This document shows positions 9,596-19,314 of a stretch of 64,000 nt of DNA, piece after piece (the first letter of the stretch is position 1; each line of letters opens with the position of its first letter). The translations under genes were made by a program, and so were the position numbers. This DNA is from Marinobacter nauticus. GTDB lineage: Bacteria; Pseudomonadota; Gammaproteobacteria; Pseudomonadales; Oleiphilaceae. Location: assembly GCF_003634635.1 (NCBI RefSeq), contig NZ_RBJB01000004.1, positions 62,001 to 126,000 on the forward strand. The letters are read 5' to 3'. Under the pieces are notes generated by a model that saw only the letters and a list, made by a program, of their open reading frames with translations, searched no databases and was not told the DNA's origin.

Positions 9596-10906
9596 ATGTG
9601 GTTCCGAAGTAAACCAGGCAAATCCAGAGCAGCCGCTAAAGGCCGCGATGTTCAGAGCACCCCCAAGGCGTCTGCAGACGTTGTACTGGAACGGGTGCGC
9701 CTGCCTGTGGACCTGCTTCAGTCCGGCATGAAAGTGGTCAAGCTTGACCGCCCCTGGACCGAAGTGCCGGTCCTGTTCCAGGGCTTCACCCTGCAGACCG
9801 AGGCCGAAGCCCGGGTACTGCGCCAGTATTGCGCCTGGGTCGTGGTCGAGGATGAGGCCGAAAGGCTGGCCCCGGTTCTGGATCAGATTCCCCACCTGAA
9901 GCAACGTACCACCGAACCCCTGCAAGAAACCCGCACGCTCGAACAGGAACTGCCCCGGGCTGCTGACACCTGGAGCCGAACCCAGCAATTCGTGGAGAAG
10001 GTGATCCGGGACATCGAGCAGCACAACGATCTGGAGCTGGCGTCTGCCCGACCACTGATCCGGTCCTGCGTGGACAGTGTCAAAGCCAACGCCAGTGCCA
10101 TGTTCTGGATGGCACGGATCAAGCACCGGGACGCCTACACCGCCGAACACTGTTTACGCGTCGCCATTTTTACCGTGGCCTTTGCCCGTTTCCTGGGCCT
10201 GCCCGAGGATGACCTGGAAGTGGCCGGCATGTGCGGGCTCTTACACGATATCGGCAAGTTACGGGTACCGGACGAGATCCTCAACAAACCCGGGCCGTTA
10301 TCCCCCCGGGAATATGAGGTGATGCGGGAACATACCACCCTGGGCCATGAACTCCTGAAACAGGATCCAAGCCTAGACCCGATCATCAGCGATGTGACCC
10401 TGCATCACCATGAACGTATCGACGGCCGGGGTTATCCACAACAATTGCCCGAGTGGCAGATCAGCCGGTTTGCCCGCCTGATTTCCATTGTTGACGCCTA
10501 CGATGCCATGACCAGCGACCGCTGTTACCGTGACGGCATGTCACCCGCCGATGCCGTTCGCATCCTGTATAAAAATCGTGCTCAGCAGTTTGATGCCGAC
10601 ATGGTGGAGGCCTTTATCCGGATGATCGGGATTTATCCCCCCGGTAGTCTGGTGGAACTGAATACCGGTGAAGTGGCCCTGGTGGTCAGCACCCACCCGG
10701 GACGCAAGTTAAAGCCGAAAGTGGAGATTTTGCTGGATAACAACAGACATCCGATCACGCCCCGGGTAATGGACCTGAGCAGCCAGACCACCACGGACGG
10801 CCCCGCCAGAGAAATCAAGGCGCCGCTGCCGGATGGCGCTTTCGGTATCTCTCTGGAAGGCCGAGTTAAACAGCTAATGGCCAAAACCATTGCAAATCAC
10901 TCATAA
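9596..10906 (+). CDS. HD-GYP c-di-GMP phosphodiesterase with N-terminal DUF3391
   Basis: 436 residues. The N-terminal part (about 30-140) resembles DUF3391, and the HD-GYP domain covers about 165-355. Metal-binding motifs are present: the HD in LLHDIGKLRVP, then HHHERIDGRGYP, which contains the GYP triplet. It should hydrolyse c-di-GMP to GMP. The start is uncertain: ATG at 9596 is preferred, but an in-frame TTG at 9566 would add ten residues. It is followed by a GGDEF-EAL gene. Confidence 0.87.
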   Translation: MWFRSKPGKSRAAAKGRDVQSTPKASADVVLERVRLPVDLLQSGMKVVKLDRPWTEVPVLFQGFTLQTEAEARVLRQYCAWVVVEDEAERLAPVLDQIPHLKQRTTEPLQETRTLEQELPRAADTWSRTQQFVEKVIRDIEQHNDLELASARPLIRSCVDSVKANASAMFWMARIKHRDAYTAEHCLRVAIFTVAFARFLGLPEDDLEVAGMCGLLHDIGKLRVPDEILNKPGPLSPREYEVMREHTTLGHELLKQDPSLDPIISDVTLHHHERIDGRGYPQQLPEWQISRFARLISIVDAYDAMTSDRCYRDGMSPADAVRILYKNRAQQFDADMVEAFIRMIGIYPPGSLVELNTGEVALVVSTHPGRKLKPKVEILLDNNRHPITPRVMDLSSQTTTDGPAREIKAPLPDGAFGISLEGRVKQLMAKTIANHS

Positions 10907-10965
10907 TCTGGCCGTGCCTGCCGTTAAATCAGGTGCACCCGAAGCCAACCACACCGGAGCATAAT

Positions 10966-13233
10966 GTGGCGAAACCCGAGACATCCATCAGACTGGTCGT
11001 ACGCGCGCTGATGAGCCCGGTTTTCCCGGTTCTGATCTTCCTGGTGTTTCTGGGTATTGCCACCGGGCTCCGGGTTGGCCTGATCCAGCAGAATACCCAC
11101 CAGATCCAGACCAATCTCAGCAATGAAGCCAGAGCGCTCGCCAACAACCTTGAGCGCGAATTCATGGTGCACCTCGATGCCATCGGTCGTATGGCCATGC
11201 GCATGCAGGCCAATCCATCCCAGACCGAGGCGCTCTGGCGTGAGGATGCGCGCAATTATCTGAGAGACTTCGGGGTTTACCAGGCCATTGAATGGATTGA
11301 CCGCAACTACATCATCCGCTGGCTGGAACCCCTGAGCGGCAACAACGATGTCATCGGTTTCAATGTCGCCTTCAATGAACAGCGGCGAGCGGCGCTATCG
11401 CGAGCTGCAGCCTCCGGACAGTACGATATTTCCGGCATCATTGACCTCCGACAGGGCGGAGAGGGTCTGGTGATCTATCATCCTGTCGGGCGGGGTGATG
11501 CCAATAACGGTTTCATGGCTGGCGTTTTCAGAATGAATACGCTGGCAGAGCAAATGTTGACCCGGCGGGTCCTTGAACAGTTTCAGGTCACCATCACCCA
11601 GAGTGACCAGACCAGTTATCTGCTGAACACCTCGTCGGACCTTGATAACTCGCTGAACCACACCGTACCGATCAACCTGCCGTCCCTGGACTGGTCACTG
11701 ACACTCACGCCTTCGAGACAGTGGGTCGAAGGCCAGCGCAGCAGCTGGCCTACCATGACCTTTACAAGCCTGCTTCTGATGGGCCTGCTCACCAGCCTTA
11801 CTACCCTGCTGGTGCAACTCATCCTGAAACGCAACCAGGCTCTGCTCAAAACCCGTAAAGAGCTGGAACAGGAAATCGATCAGCGAGTAGCCATGCAGGT
11901 GGACCTGGAACGGCTGGAGTCGACCGACACCCTCACGGGTCTGGCCAATCGCCGCTTCTTCATGGAAGACCTCGCGCATACCATCAACATTGCCGATCGA
12001 CAGCTGCGCCAGATCGCCCTGGTGATGCTGGATCTTGACCGCTTCCAGATGCTTAACGATTCCCTTGGGCATCAGTTCGGGGATGAGCTTCTGATCAAGG
12101 TGTCTGAACGCCTGAACGGGTTGAGCAATGAGCGGGTACTGGTCGCCTACTCCGGTGGTGACGAGTTTATGGTGTGTCAGCAGCAGGTCGATGACATTGA
12201 CGATGTGATTCACCTGCTGGGCCAGATCAAGCAGTGTTTCGCCGCGCCGTTCGAGGTGCAGGGCGAGGCTCACAGTATTACCGCGACCATGGGTGTGGCG
12301 GTTTACCCCCAGAGTGGTCTGGACGCGGATACACTGTTACGCAATGCCGATATTGCCCTGTACCGGGCCAAGGAGCAGGGCCGTAATACCTACCAGTTCT
12401 ATACCGAGGGCATGCAGGACCGCGAAGTGCTGCGTCTTGAGCTGGACCGTGACCTGAGCCAGGCGTTGGCTAATGATGAATTCGTGCTTTACTTCCAGCC
12501 CCAGCTCAATCTCGACACCGGCCAGATCAACAGTGTCGAGGCGCTGATTCGCTGGCAACACCCGGTTCGCGGGCTCCTGCCTCCGGTGGAGTTTATTCCG
12601 CTGGCTGAGGAAAGCGGCCGGATTACCGAGATCGGCCGCTGGGTGGTACTGGCCGCCTGCCGTCAACTGGCGCGCTGGAAAGGCACGCCCTGTGAGCACC
12701 TGAGAGTCGCGGTGAACCTGTCCGGCCGCGAACTGGATGACGATTCCCTGATTGACCATATCCGTTCAACCCTGGCATCGGAGGCAGTGGATCCGTCCCG
12801 GCTGGAGGTGGAACTGACTGAGGAAATCTTTATCCAGAACATCGAGCACAACCTCAATCAGTTGTCCCAGCTGCACCAGCTGGGTGTGCATCTGGCGATT
12901 GATGACTTCGGGGTTGGTTACTCGTCTCTGGGCTATCTGAGAGATTTCCCGGTCGACCTGCTGAAGATTGACCGGTCGTTCATTACCGACGTCACTGAGC
13001 GCCACGATGATGCGGTGATTACCCGGGCGGTGATCAATCTGGCCCACAACCTGGGCATTCAGGTAGTGGCTGAAGGCGTCGAGACGGAGGAGCAACTGAA
13101 CTTCCTGAAAGCGCACCGATGCAATCTGGCCCAGGGCTATCTGATCAGCCGGCCGATTCCGGCGGCCGATCTTGAGCGCGCACTGGCCGAGGGTATTCTG
13201 ATCCCGGGCCTGCCCGTCGGTTCCGGTTTGTAA
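10966..13233 (+). CDS. CHASE-GGDEF-EAL sensor protein
   Basis: 755 residues: membrane segment (about 18-38), periplasmic CHASE-like sensor (to about 265), second membrane segment (about 270-292), coiled coil, GGDEF domain (SGGDEF) and EAL domain. The EAL part keeps EALIRW, DDFGVGYSSLGY and VAEGVETEEQ, so both cyclase and phosphodiesterase motifs look intact. The GTG at 10966 is chosen because GGAG lies six bases before it; another in-frame GTG at 10933 lacks such a site. It follows the HD-GYP gene and may share its promoter. Confidence 0.88.
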   Translation: MAKPETSIRLVVRALMSPVFPVLIFLVFLGIATGLRVGLIQQNTHQIQTNLSNEARALANNLEREFMVHLDAIGRMAMRMQANPSQTEALWREDARNYLRDFGVYQAIEWIDRNYIIRWLEPLSGNNDVIGFNVAFNEQRRAALSRAAASGQYDISGIIDLRQGGEGLVIYHPVGRGDANNGFMAGVFRMNTLAEQMLTRRVLEQFQVTITQSDQTSYLLNTSSDLDNSLNHTVPINLPSLDWSLTLTPSRQWVEGQRSSWPTMTFTSLLLMGLLTSLTTLLVQLILKRNQALLKTRKELEQEIDQRVAMQVDLERLESTDTLTGLANRRFFMEDLAHTINIADRQLRQIALVMLDLDRFQMLNDSLGHQFGDELLIKVSERLNGLSNERVLVAYSGGDEFMVCQQQVDDIDDVIHLLGQIKQCFAAPFEVQGEAHSITATMGVAVYPQSGLDADTLLRNADIALYRAKEQGRNTYQFYTEGMQDREVLRLELDRDLSQALANDEFVLYFQPQLNLDTGQINSVEALIRWQHPVRGLLPPVEFIPLAEESGRITEIGRWVVLAACRQLARWKGTPCEHLRVAVNLSGRELDDDSLIDHIRSTLASEAVDPSRLEVELTEEIFIQNIEHNLNQLSQLHQLGVHLAIDDFGVGYSSLGYLRDFPVDLLKIDRSFITDVTERHDDAVITRAVINLAHNLGIQVVAEGVETEEQLNFLKAHRCNLAQGYLISRPIPAADLERALAEGILIPGLPVGSGL

Positions 13234-13286
13234 TTACCGGGCCAGAACTCCACACTTCACTTTCAACGGTTTGTCACGAGAGCGTT

Positions 13287-13607
13287 ATGTCGGCCAGATA
13301 TCTGACTTCGGAGCAGGATGCACAGCTTCGCCGCTGGGAGCGGTGGAACCGAAATTATTTTGTGTTTGCGTTTGTGGCGTTGATTGTGGTGCTGGTGTTC
13401 AGCAGTCAGTTGGGGCTGTCGTCCGGCGATGACTGGGGGTCGCTGGGGGTGTTGCTGGCGTTGCTGGTGGCGCCGATTGTGGTTCTGCAATTGCGGCTGA
13501 GGTGCCCTGCCTGTGGCGTGAAAATTGGCTGGCAGGCGAAGCTGATGGCGCCGGATCAGTGCAAATCATGCGGTGTGTTTCTGCGTTCGAAAAACTCTTC
13601 TTCCTGA
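13287..13607 (+). CDS. Small membrane protein with C-terminal zinc-ribbon-like cysteines
   Basis: 106 residues with two hydrophobic segments (about 25-42 and 52-68). A short C-terminal domain follows, with two cysteine pairs (CPAC and CKSC) about 20 residues apart, as in a zinc ribbon. No family is recognised. Its position between a c-di-GMP gene and a terminator suggests it ends that transcription unit. Confidence 0.65.
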   Translation: MSARYLTSEQDAQLRRWERWNRNYFVFAFVALIVVLVFSSQLGLSSGDDWGSLGVLLALLVAPIVVLQLRLRCPACGVKIGWQAKLMAPDQCKSCGVFLRSKNSSS

Positions 13608-13628
13608 TATTCTCTCCGAAAACCTTTG

Positions 13629-13655
13629 ACCTGTGAGTTGGTCACAGGTTTTAGT
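13629..13655 (+). terminator. Rho-independent terminator
   Basis: Perfect 8-bp stem ACCTGTGA / TCACAGGT with loop GTTGG, followed by a run of T. It lies 22 bases after the stop of the 106-residue membrane protein and before the first palindromic element, so it closes the upstream unit. Confidence 0.8.
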
Positions 13656-13682
13656 CTTGTTCTGTGGATTTGGGAGAATGCC

Positions 13683-13791
13683 GTGTCGGTGTGGGTGGCG
13701 CTTCCGAAAACCGCTGCAAGTACTTCCCTGTACGCTTGTCTCCGCCATCCATGGCTACGAACATTTTCGGAAGCGCCACCCACACCAACAC
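13683..13791 (-). repeat. Palindromic element, copy 1
   Basis: 109-bp element between a terminator and the copper operon. The outer arms (13683-13710 and 13764-13791) are 28-bp inverted repeats with one mismatch, C687 against A787, which is G-U on the minus-strand RNA. The inner ends read CTTCCGAAAA. On the minus strand the core holds GCCATGGATGGCGGAG and a small stem-loop at 13720-13733 (GTAC/GTAC). The core is nearly identical to that of copy 5, while the outer arms differ. Confidence 0.93.
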
Positions 13792-13850
13792 TCCGAAACA
13801 TCTGAACAAGTCTCCCATCCACCCACATGCTCGTTGGGGGATTCGGCACC

Positions 13851-14285
13851 ATGAAAGTCAAAGAAATCGCCACCGCCGCCGGGGTTAACCCGGATACCGT
13901 CCGGTTTTACACCCGGGAGGGTTTGTTGCGCCCTACTCGCAATCCGGACAACAACTATCAGCAGTACGATGCCGAGGATCTGCGACGGTTGCGGTTTGCC
14001 CGCAAGGCACGGCAGCTGGGGTTTTCTCTGCCGGAGATACGGCAGATTCTGGAGCAGGCGGACGATCATCATTCGCCCTGCCCGATGGTTCGGGATGTGT
14101 TCCAGCAGCGGCTGGCGGAGGTTGAGCGGGAGATTTCGGAGTTGCAGAAGTTGCGGGCGCGGATGGTGTCGGCATTGTCCACCTGGCAGGACATGCCCGA
14201 TGGTACGCCGGATGGACATACGATTTGTCGGTTAATCGAACATTGGGATGATCCTTCGTCATCATCCTGCTGTGAGGAGTCTTGA
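13851..14285 (+). CDS. MerR-family metal-responsive regulator of the copper operon
   Basis: 144 residues with an N-terminal MerR helix-turn-helix (1-70), a dimerisation helix (80-112) and a metal loop. Aligned by eye with CueR, the metal-site cysteines fall at C126 and C140/C141. In addition C77 sits where CueR has a serine; a cysteine here is typical of sensors for divalent ions (ZntR, PbrR, CadR). copA follows after three bases, so it probably controls that operon. The metal specificity is therefore open. The ATG at 13851 matches the family start. Confidence 0.85.
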   Translation: MKVKEIATAAGVNPDTVRFYTREGLLRPTRNPDNNYQQYDAEDLRRLRFARKARQLGFSLPEIRQILEQADDHHSPCPMVRDVFQQRLAEVEREISELQKLRARMVSALSTWQDMPDGTPDGHTICRLIEHWDDPSSSSCCEES

Positions 14286-14288
14286 GTA

Positions 14289-16871
14289 ATGAGTGAAGCA
14301 TCGGTTCTGAAAACAGCGCTGAGTATTTCCGGCGCCTCTTGTCAGGGTTGTGCGAAGAAGATTCGTCATGCTCTGGAACCGCTGACCGGGAGCACCGAGC
14401 GGGTGGAGGTGAATCTCGAAGACCAGACCGTGGCCCTGCCTGAGAATGTGGATAGCGCCGAGGCGGCACGGATAGTAACGGAGGCTGGCTACCCGGCGGA
14501 GCCGTTGGTTCATAACGAACCCATCGGCAGTTGTTGCGCATCCAAAAAGGATAATTCTGCCGCTGATAAGGCGCCGGACTTGGATACACCAGCTCCCTCG
14601 GCCGACGTCGAGCCATCGGATGCCGGCGACGGGCAGATCGCGCTGGCGGTCAGCGGGGCCACCTGTGCATCCTGTGTGAATACCATTGAGAAGGCGCTGA
14701 TGTCGGTCCCCGGTGTCACTCACGCTCATATGAATCTGGCGGACAGCACCGCGACCGCCAGCGGTGATGCCGATCCGCAGGCGCTGGTGCAGGCGGTGGA
14801 GAGTGCGGGTTATGGTGCCCGGGTGATTGAAGACGCGGATGCCGCCGACGACCGCAAGCAGGAAGAGGACAAGAAGCAGTACAAGGTGCTGCTGGTGAAG
14901 ATGGCCATCAGTCTGGGGCTGGGCCTTGGGTTGATGATCTGGGGCATGGGCTTCGGGTCGATGATGGTGACCGAGGCCAATCAGCTTACCTGGATCAATC
15001 TGGGCATTCTCACTCTGGGGGTGATGATTGCCACCGGCGGGCATTTCTACACCGGGGCCTGGAAGGCGTTCAAACATCATAACGCCAATATGGACACGCT
15101 GATTGCTCTGGGTACCGGCACCGCCTGGCTATATTCGATCGTGGTGGCCAGTGCGCCGGAGGCGCTGCCGGAGATGGCGCGCCATGTGTATTTCGAGGCT
15201 TCGGCGATGATCATTGGCCTGATCAATCTGGGCCAGGCCCTGGAGTTGCGGGCCAAGGGCAAGACCTCGGAAGCGGTGCGCCGGCTGCTGGATTTGCGGG
15301 CGAAAACGGCCCGGGTGATCCGCGATGGCCAGGAACAGGATATTCCCGTTGAAGAGGTTCAGAAAGGCGACCGCATCCGGGTGCGCCCGGGCGAGAAGCT
15401 GCCGGTGGACGGGGTGATTACCGAAGGCTCCACCCGCATTGATGAAAGCATGCTGACCGGTGAGCCCATGCCGGTGGGCAAGGGAGAAGGCGATGAGGTC
15501 TCGGCCGGTACTCTGAACACCCACGGCTCGATTATCTATGAAGCTACCCGGGTGGGCAGCGAGACCGCGCTGGCCCAGATCATCAAGCTGGTGAAGAAGG
15601 CCCAGGGCTCGAAACCCGCCATTGGCCGGCTGGCAGACAAGATCTCTTCGGTGTTCGTGCCCACGGTGATGCTGATTGCCGTGGTGTCGGCGCTGGTCTG
15701 GTACAACGTCGGGCCGGAGCCGGCGGTGGTGCACATGATGGTGGCCGCCACCACGGTACTGATCATTGCCTGCCCCTGCGCGTTGGGGCTGGCCACGCCC
15801 ATGTCGGTGATGGTGGGTGTTGGCAAGGCAGCAGAGTACGGTGCGCTGATTCGCCAGGGCGATGCCTTGCAGACTGCCGGAAAAATCGATCTGGTGATTC
15901 TGGATAAAACCGGCACCATTACCGAGGGCCATCCCGCGGTAACCCGGGTGCACGCGGCAAACGGCGATGAGACGCGCCTGCTGGCATTAGCCGCCGGGCT
16001 GGAGCAGCATTCCGAGCATCCGCTGGCAGAAGCCATTCTGGACAGGGCCCGCGAGAACGATGTTGAGCCAGAACCGGTCTCCGGCTTCGAAGCGCTCAAT
16101 GGCAAAGGTGTGCAAGGCAAGCTTGATAGCGAACCGGTACGCCTGGGCAATCGGCGCTGGCTGGAAGCCGAAGGGCTGTCTATCGAGGCTCTGGATGATG
16201 CCGCCGCAACCATCACCCGGGAGGCCGGCACGCCGCTGTTCCTGGCGGTGGGCCAGGAAGTGCTGGGTGTCATCGGCGTGGCAGATGCGATCAAACCGGA
16301 TTCCGAGGCTGCCATCCGGCGCCTGCACGACGCTGGCATCAAGGTGATGATGGTCACCGGCGATGTCGATGCCACCGCCAAGGCCATTGCGGCCAAGGCC
16401 GGCATCGATGACTACCGGGCCGAGGTGTTGCCGGAGGACAAAGCCGAAGTGGTCAGCGAAATGCGAGGTAAAGGCCACACGGTGGCCATGGTGGGGGATG
16501 GCATCAACGATGCCCCGGCGCTGGCGGCTGCGGACGTGGGCTTTGCCATCGGTACCGGCACCGACGTGGCCATTGAAAGTGCGTCCATCACCCTGATGCG
16601 AGGTTCCCTGCACGGGGTGCCGGACGCCATCGAGATCTCCCGGGCGACCGTGAAGAACATTCACCAGAACCTGTTCGGAGCCTTTATCTATAACTCCCTG
16701 GGTATTCCGGTGGCCGCCGGCCTGCTCTACCCTGTGTGGGGCATCCTGATGAGTCCGATCCTGGCCGGCGCCGCCATGTCGCTGTCTTCAGTGACGGTGG
16801 TTTCCAACGCCAACCGGCTACGGCTGTTCAAGACCAGCCATACCAAAGTATCAGCAGAGGAGCGGAACTGA
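14289..16871 (+). CDS. copA: Copper-exporting P1B-1 ATPase (CopA)
   Basis: 860-residue Cu(I) efflux pump. Two N-terminal heavy-metal domains carry CQGC (about residue 17) and CASC (about 125), separated by a long acidic linker. The membrane metal site is CPCALG, the phosphorylated aspartate is in DKTGT, and TGEP and GDGINDAP are present. YNSLGIP and MSLSS in the last two helices are the marks of the Cu(I)/Ag(I) class rather than the zinc class. It overlaps the next small gene by one base (TGATG), which indicates coupled translation. Confidence 0.94.
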   Translation: MSEASVLKTALSISGASCQGCAKKIRHALEPLTGSTERVEVNLEDQTVALPENVDSAEAARIVTEAGYPAEPLVHNEPIGSCCASKKDNSAADKAPDLDTPAPSADVEPSDAGDGQIALAVSGATCASCVNTIEKALMSVPGVTHAHMNLADSTATASGDADPQALVQAVESAGYGARVIEDADAADDRKQEEDKKQYKVLLVKMAISLGLGLGLMIWGMGFGSMMVTEANQLTWINLGILTLGVMIATGGHFYTGAWKAFKHHNANMDTLIALGTGTAWLYSIVVASAPEALPEMARHVYFEASAMIIGLINLGQALELRAKGKTSEAVRRLLDLRAKTARVIRDGQEQDIPVEEVQKGDRIRVRPGEKLPVDGVITEGSTRIDESMLTGEPMPVGKGEGDEVSAGTLNTHGSIIYEATRVGSETALAQIIKLVKKAQGSKPAIGRLADKISSVFVPTVMLIAVVSALVWYNVGPEPAVVHMMVAATTVLIIACPCALGLATPMSVMVGVGKAAEYGALIRQGDALQTAGKIDLVILDKTGTITEGHPAVTRVHAANGDETRLLALAAGLEQHSEHPLAEAILDRARENDVEPEPVSGFEALNGKGVQGKLDSEPVRLGNRRWLEAEGLSIEALDDAAATITREAGTPLFLAVGQEVLGVIGVADAIKPDSEAAIRRLHDAGIKVMMVTGDVDATAKAIAAKAGIDDYRAEVLPEDKAEVVSEMRGKGHTVAMVGDGINDAPALAAADVGFAIGTGTDVAIESASITLMRGSLHGVPDAIEISRATVKNIHQNLFGAFIYNSLGIPVAAGLLYPVWGILMSPILAGAAMSLSSVTVVSNANRLRLFKTSHTKVSAEERN

Positions 16872-16978
16872 TGACAACATTTCTGGTCAATGCCGGTGGT
16901 CTCGCCCTGATGGCTGCCATTGTCTGGTGGTTCTGGCTCTCCGGCTCTAACTCGGACAACTCCGATCAACATCACTGA
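16871..16978 (+). CDS. 35-residue membrane peptide of the copper operon
   Basis: A short gene whose ATG overlaps the copA stop by one base. The product has one hydrophobic helix (residues 3-24, with VWWFWLS) and a polar tail ending in QHH. It resembles the N-terminal membrane anchor that, as I recall, precedes a cupredoxin domain in some copA-linked proteins; here the cupredoxin part is absent. It may be a short accessory subunit or the remnant of such a gene. Coupled translation and the spacing to the DUF411 gene argue that it is expressed. Confidence 0.6.
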   Translation: MTTFLVNAGGLALMAAIVWWFWLSGSNSDNSDQHH

Positions 16979-16988
16979 GGTAATCACC

Positions 16989-17438
16989 ATGAGAAAACAC
17001 ACCCTTGCCCTCGGCCTGATGGCTGCCCTGGGATTCAGCACCACCGCCCTTGCCGGCGGTGCGGCCCAAAGCATTCACGTGTACAAATCCCCCACGTGCG
17101 GTTGCTGCGGCGACTGGATCGACCATCTGGAAGAAAACGGTTTTGATGTCACCGCCACCAACAGCGACGACATGGGCAGGATCAAAGCCGAAGCCGGGCT
17201 GATTCCGGGTCTGGGCAGTTGCCATACCGCCTTTGTCGACGGCTATGTGATTGAAGGCCATGTGCCGGCGGACGACATCAAGCGCTTGCTGGCGGAAGCC
17301 CCCAAGGCCACCGGCCTGAGCGTACCGGGTATGCCGGCGGGCTCTCCGGGTATGGAGATGGGCGACCGGAAAGATCACTACAAGGTTATTCTGTTCAACG
17401 ACCAGGGACAGACGCGGGTGTTCAACCAACACAACTGA
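16989..17438 (+). CDS. Periplasmic DUF411 metal-binding protein
   Basis: 149 residues with a signal peptide (cleavage near residue 21, after ALA). The DUF411 domain shows the cysteine motif SPTCGCCGDW at about residue 34, a later conserved CH pair (GLGSCHTAFVDG) and the segment EGHVPADDIKRLL. DUF411 proteins often occur in copper-resistance loci. The gene follows the copA operon by ten bases with GAGG before the ATG, so it belongs to the same transcript. A copper-binding role is inferred. Confidence 0.87.
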   Translation: MRKHTLALGLMAALGFSTTALAGGAAQSIHVYKSPTCGCCGDWIDHLEENGFDVTATNSDDMGRIKAEAGLIPGLGSCHTAFVDGYVIEGHVPADDIKRLLAEAPKATGLSVPGMPAGSPGMEMGDRKDHYKVILFNDQGQTRVFNQHN

Positions 17439-17524
17439 TGGTTCTGCCTATTTTTTCTACACGATAGCCCCGCTCTGTTCTATGATGGAGTATAGATTCA
17501 GAACACGATTGGCAAGGACACATT

Positions 17525-19243
17525 TTGAGCCTCAAAACCCGCATTCTCGGGCTGGCCGCGCTGTTGATCATAGCGGCAGGAACCGCTTCCTGGCTGGCCT
17601 ATCGGGCATTATCGGAAGATATTATTGAACGCTGGGGCCAGCAGGTCGCCGAGATCCAGGTACGCTATGACAGCGCCCGACTGTTGCAGTCCCTGGAGCG
17701 GGAAATCGGGCTGGCCCGGCAAATGGCCCGCTCCTCCACACTGATTCAGTGGGCCCAGTCACCGGAAGACCCCGCGCTGGAAAACCAGGCCATCCGCCAG
17801 ATGGAGAGTTTCCGCAGCAACTTCCGGGATAACAGCTATTTTGTGGCCCTCCGCTCCAATGGTCATTACTACTACAACAACGCCTCCAACGATTACGCCG
17901 GCGACCAGTTCCGCTATGTGCTGAGCCCGGACAAACCCGACGATGCCTGGTTCTTCCAGCTCATTGACGAAGGCCGCGACTTTCACCTGAACGTCAATCC
18001 CGATACCGAACTTGGCGTTACCAAGCTGTGGATAGACGTGCTCATGCGCGATGCCGACAACAACATCGTCGGCATGGTGGGTACCGGCCTGAATCTGGAC
18101 GACTTTCTGCAGGACATTGTCGACATCGGCCAGGACGGCATTACCACCCTGTTCGTGGACTATAACGGCGCCATCCAGCTGTACCGCGATCGCAACTACA
18201 TCGATTTTGCCACCATCATCAAACCCGAAGGCCAGAAAAACACCGTGGATCTGCTGTTCGACGATCCCCAGGACAAACAGCAGATTCTGGGCATGCTGCA
18301 GATGCTCAAACAGCGTAATGGCGAAGATGGCGCGGTGGAAAGCGGGTTTGTGTCGGTGGATGGCCGCAAGCATCTGGCCGGCGTGGCCTTTCTGCCCGCC
18401 ATTGGCTGGTTTGAGATTACCCTGCTGGACCTGAACACACTGATCCCCCGGAGCTATCTCTGGCCTCTGGTAGCGGTGTTTCTGGTCAGCCTGCTGGTCA
18501 CCCTGGTGCTGTTCCACCAGATCATACAGTCCCGCATTCTGCGCCCGGTCATCAGCCTCGAGGAAGCCGTGCACCGGTTACGGGACGGTCGCTTTGATCT
18601 TCCCTACCTGCCCAAACCGGACAACGAGATCGGCCGCCTGGTGGATCATTTCGAAAAAATGTCCCACTCCCTGCAAGATACCACCCGTGAGCTGGAACAG
18701 AAGGTGGCCCACCGCACCGAAGAACTGCAGCGTCTGGCCCGGGTCGATGCCCTGACCGGCCTGAAGAACCGGCGGGGCCTGGACGAGGTGATGAATGAGG
18801 AAATCCAGCGCGCGGAAAGGGAGCAGAAGGGCTTCGGGCTTCTGTGGCTGGACATAGACCACTTCAAAGCCATCAACGACAGCCAGGGCCATCAGGCCGG
18901 CGACGAGATTCTGTGCCGGGTTGCGCTCTGGCTGAAAGCGGCGGTTCGGCCCTACGACCACCCCGGTCGCTGGGGCGGCGACGAGTTTGTAGTCCTGCTA
19001 TCACCCTGCGATGCCGCCACGCTGGAGCAGATCGCCTGTCGTATTCGCGCCAGCGTCGAGCAGGAAAGCCAGCGCACCGGAACACCGGTAACCATCAGTG
19101 TTGGCGGCTATTTTTGCCAGCCCGGTGAAGATCTCGATGTCCTGCTGCGCAACGCAGACCAGGCTCTGTACGAGGCCAAGCGAAACGGCCGGAATCGGGT
19201 CTGCATCCGCACGGGTACCGGCGAGGCCATTCATCCGGCCTGA
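17525..19243 (+). CDS. Cache-HAMP diguanylate cyclase
   Basis: 572 residues: membrane helix (about 7-25), a large periplasmic sensor of the double-cache type (about 30-300), second helix (about 310-332), HAMP and coiled coil (333-405), then GGDEF (about 408-565). The active site is GGDEF and the inhibitory RxxD is present as RPYD. The start codon is TTG, supported by AAGGA seven bases upstream and by the typical basic residue just before the first helix. The sensed ligand is unknown. Confidence 0.88.
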   Translation: MSLKTRILGLAALLIIAAGTASWLAYRALSEDIIERWGQQVAEIQVRYDSARLLQSLEREIGLARQMARSSTLIQWAQSPEDPALENQAIRQMESFRSNFRDNSYFVALRSNGHYYYNNASNDYAGDQFRYVLSPDKPDDAWFFQLIDEGRDFHLNVNPDTELGVTKLWIDVLMRDADNNIVGMVGTGLNLDDFLQDIVDIGQDGITTLFVDYNGAIQLYRDRNYIDFATIIKPEGQKNTVDLLFDDPQDKQQILGMLQMLKQRNGEDGAVESGFVSVDGRKHLAGVAFLPAIGWFEITLLDLNTLIPRSYLWPLVAVFLVSLLVTLVLFHQIIQSRILRPVISLEEAVHRLRDGRFDLPYLPKPDNEIGRLVDHFEKMSHSLQDTTRELEQKVAHRTEELQRLARVDALTGLKNRRGLDEVMNEEIQRAEREQKGFGLLWLDIDHFKAINDSQGHQAGDEILCRVALWLKAAVRPYDHPGRWGGDEFVVLLSPCDAATLEQIACRIRASVEQESQRTGTPVTISVGGYFCQPGEDLDVLLRNADQALYEAKRNGRNRVCIRTGTGEAIHPA

Positions 19244-19314
19244 CAGATCTGACTCGCACTGGCAGAACCGTTATACTCCGCTGCAACACACTTTTTTATT
19301 CAGGTTATCTCTTC

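Noticed and set aside
13683..13791. Palindromic elements as integron attC sites
   Set aside because: The GTTRRRY-type core sites and the attC box layout are absent, there is no cassette array, and the gene neighbours are ordinary chromosomal genes.
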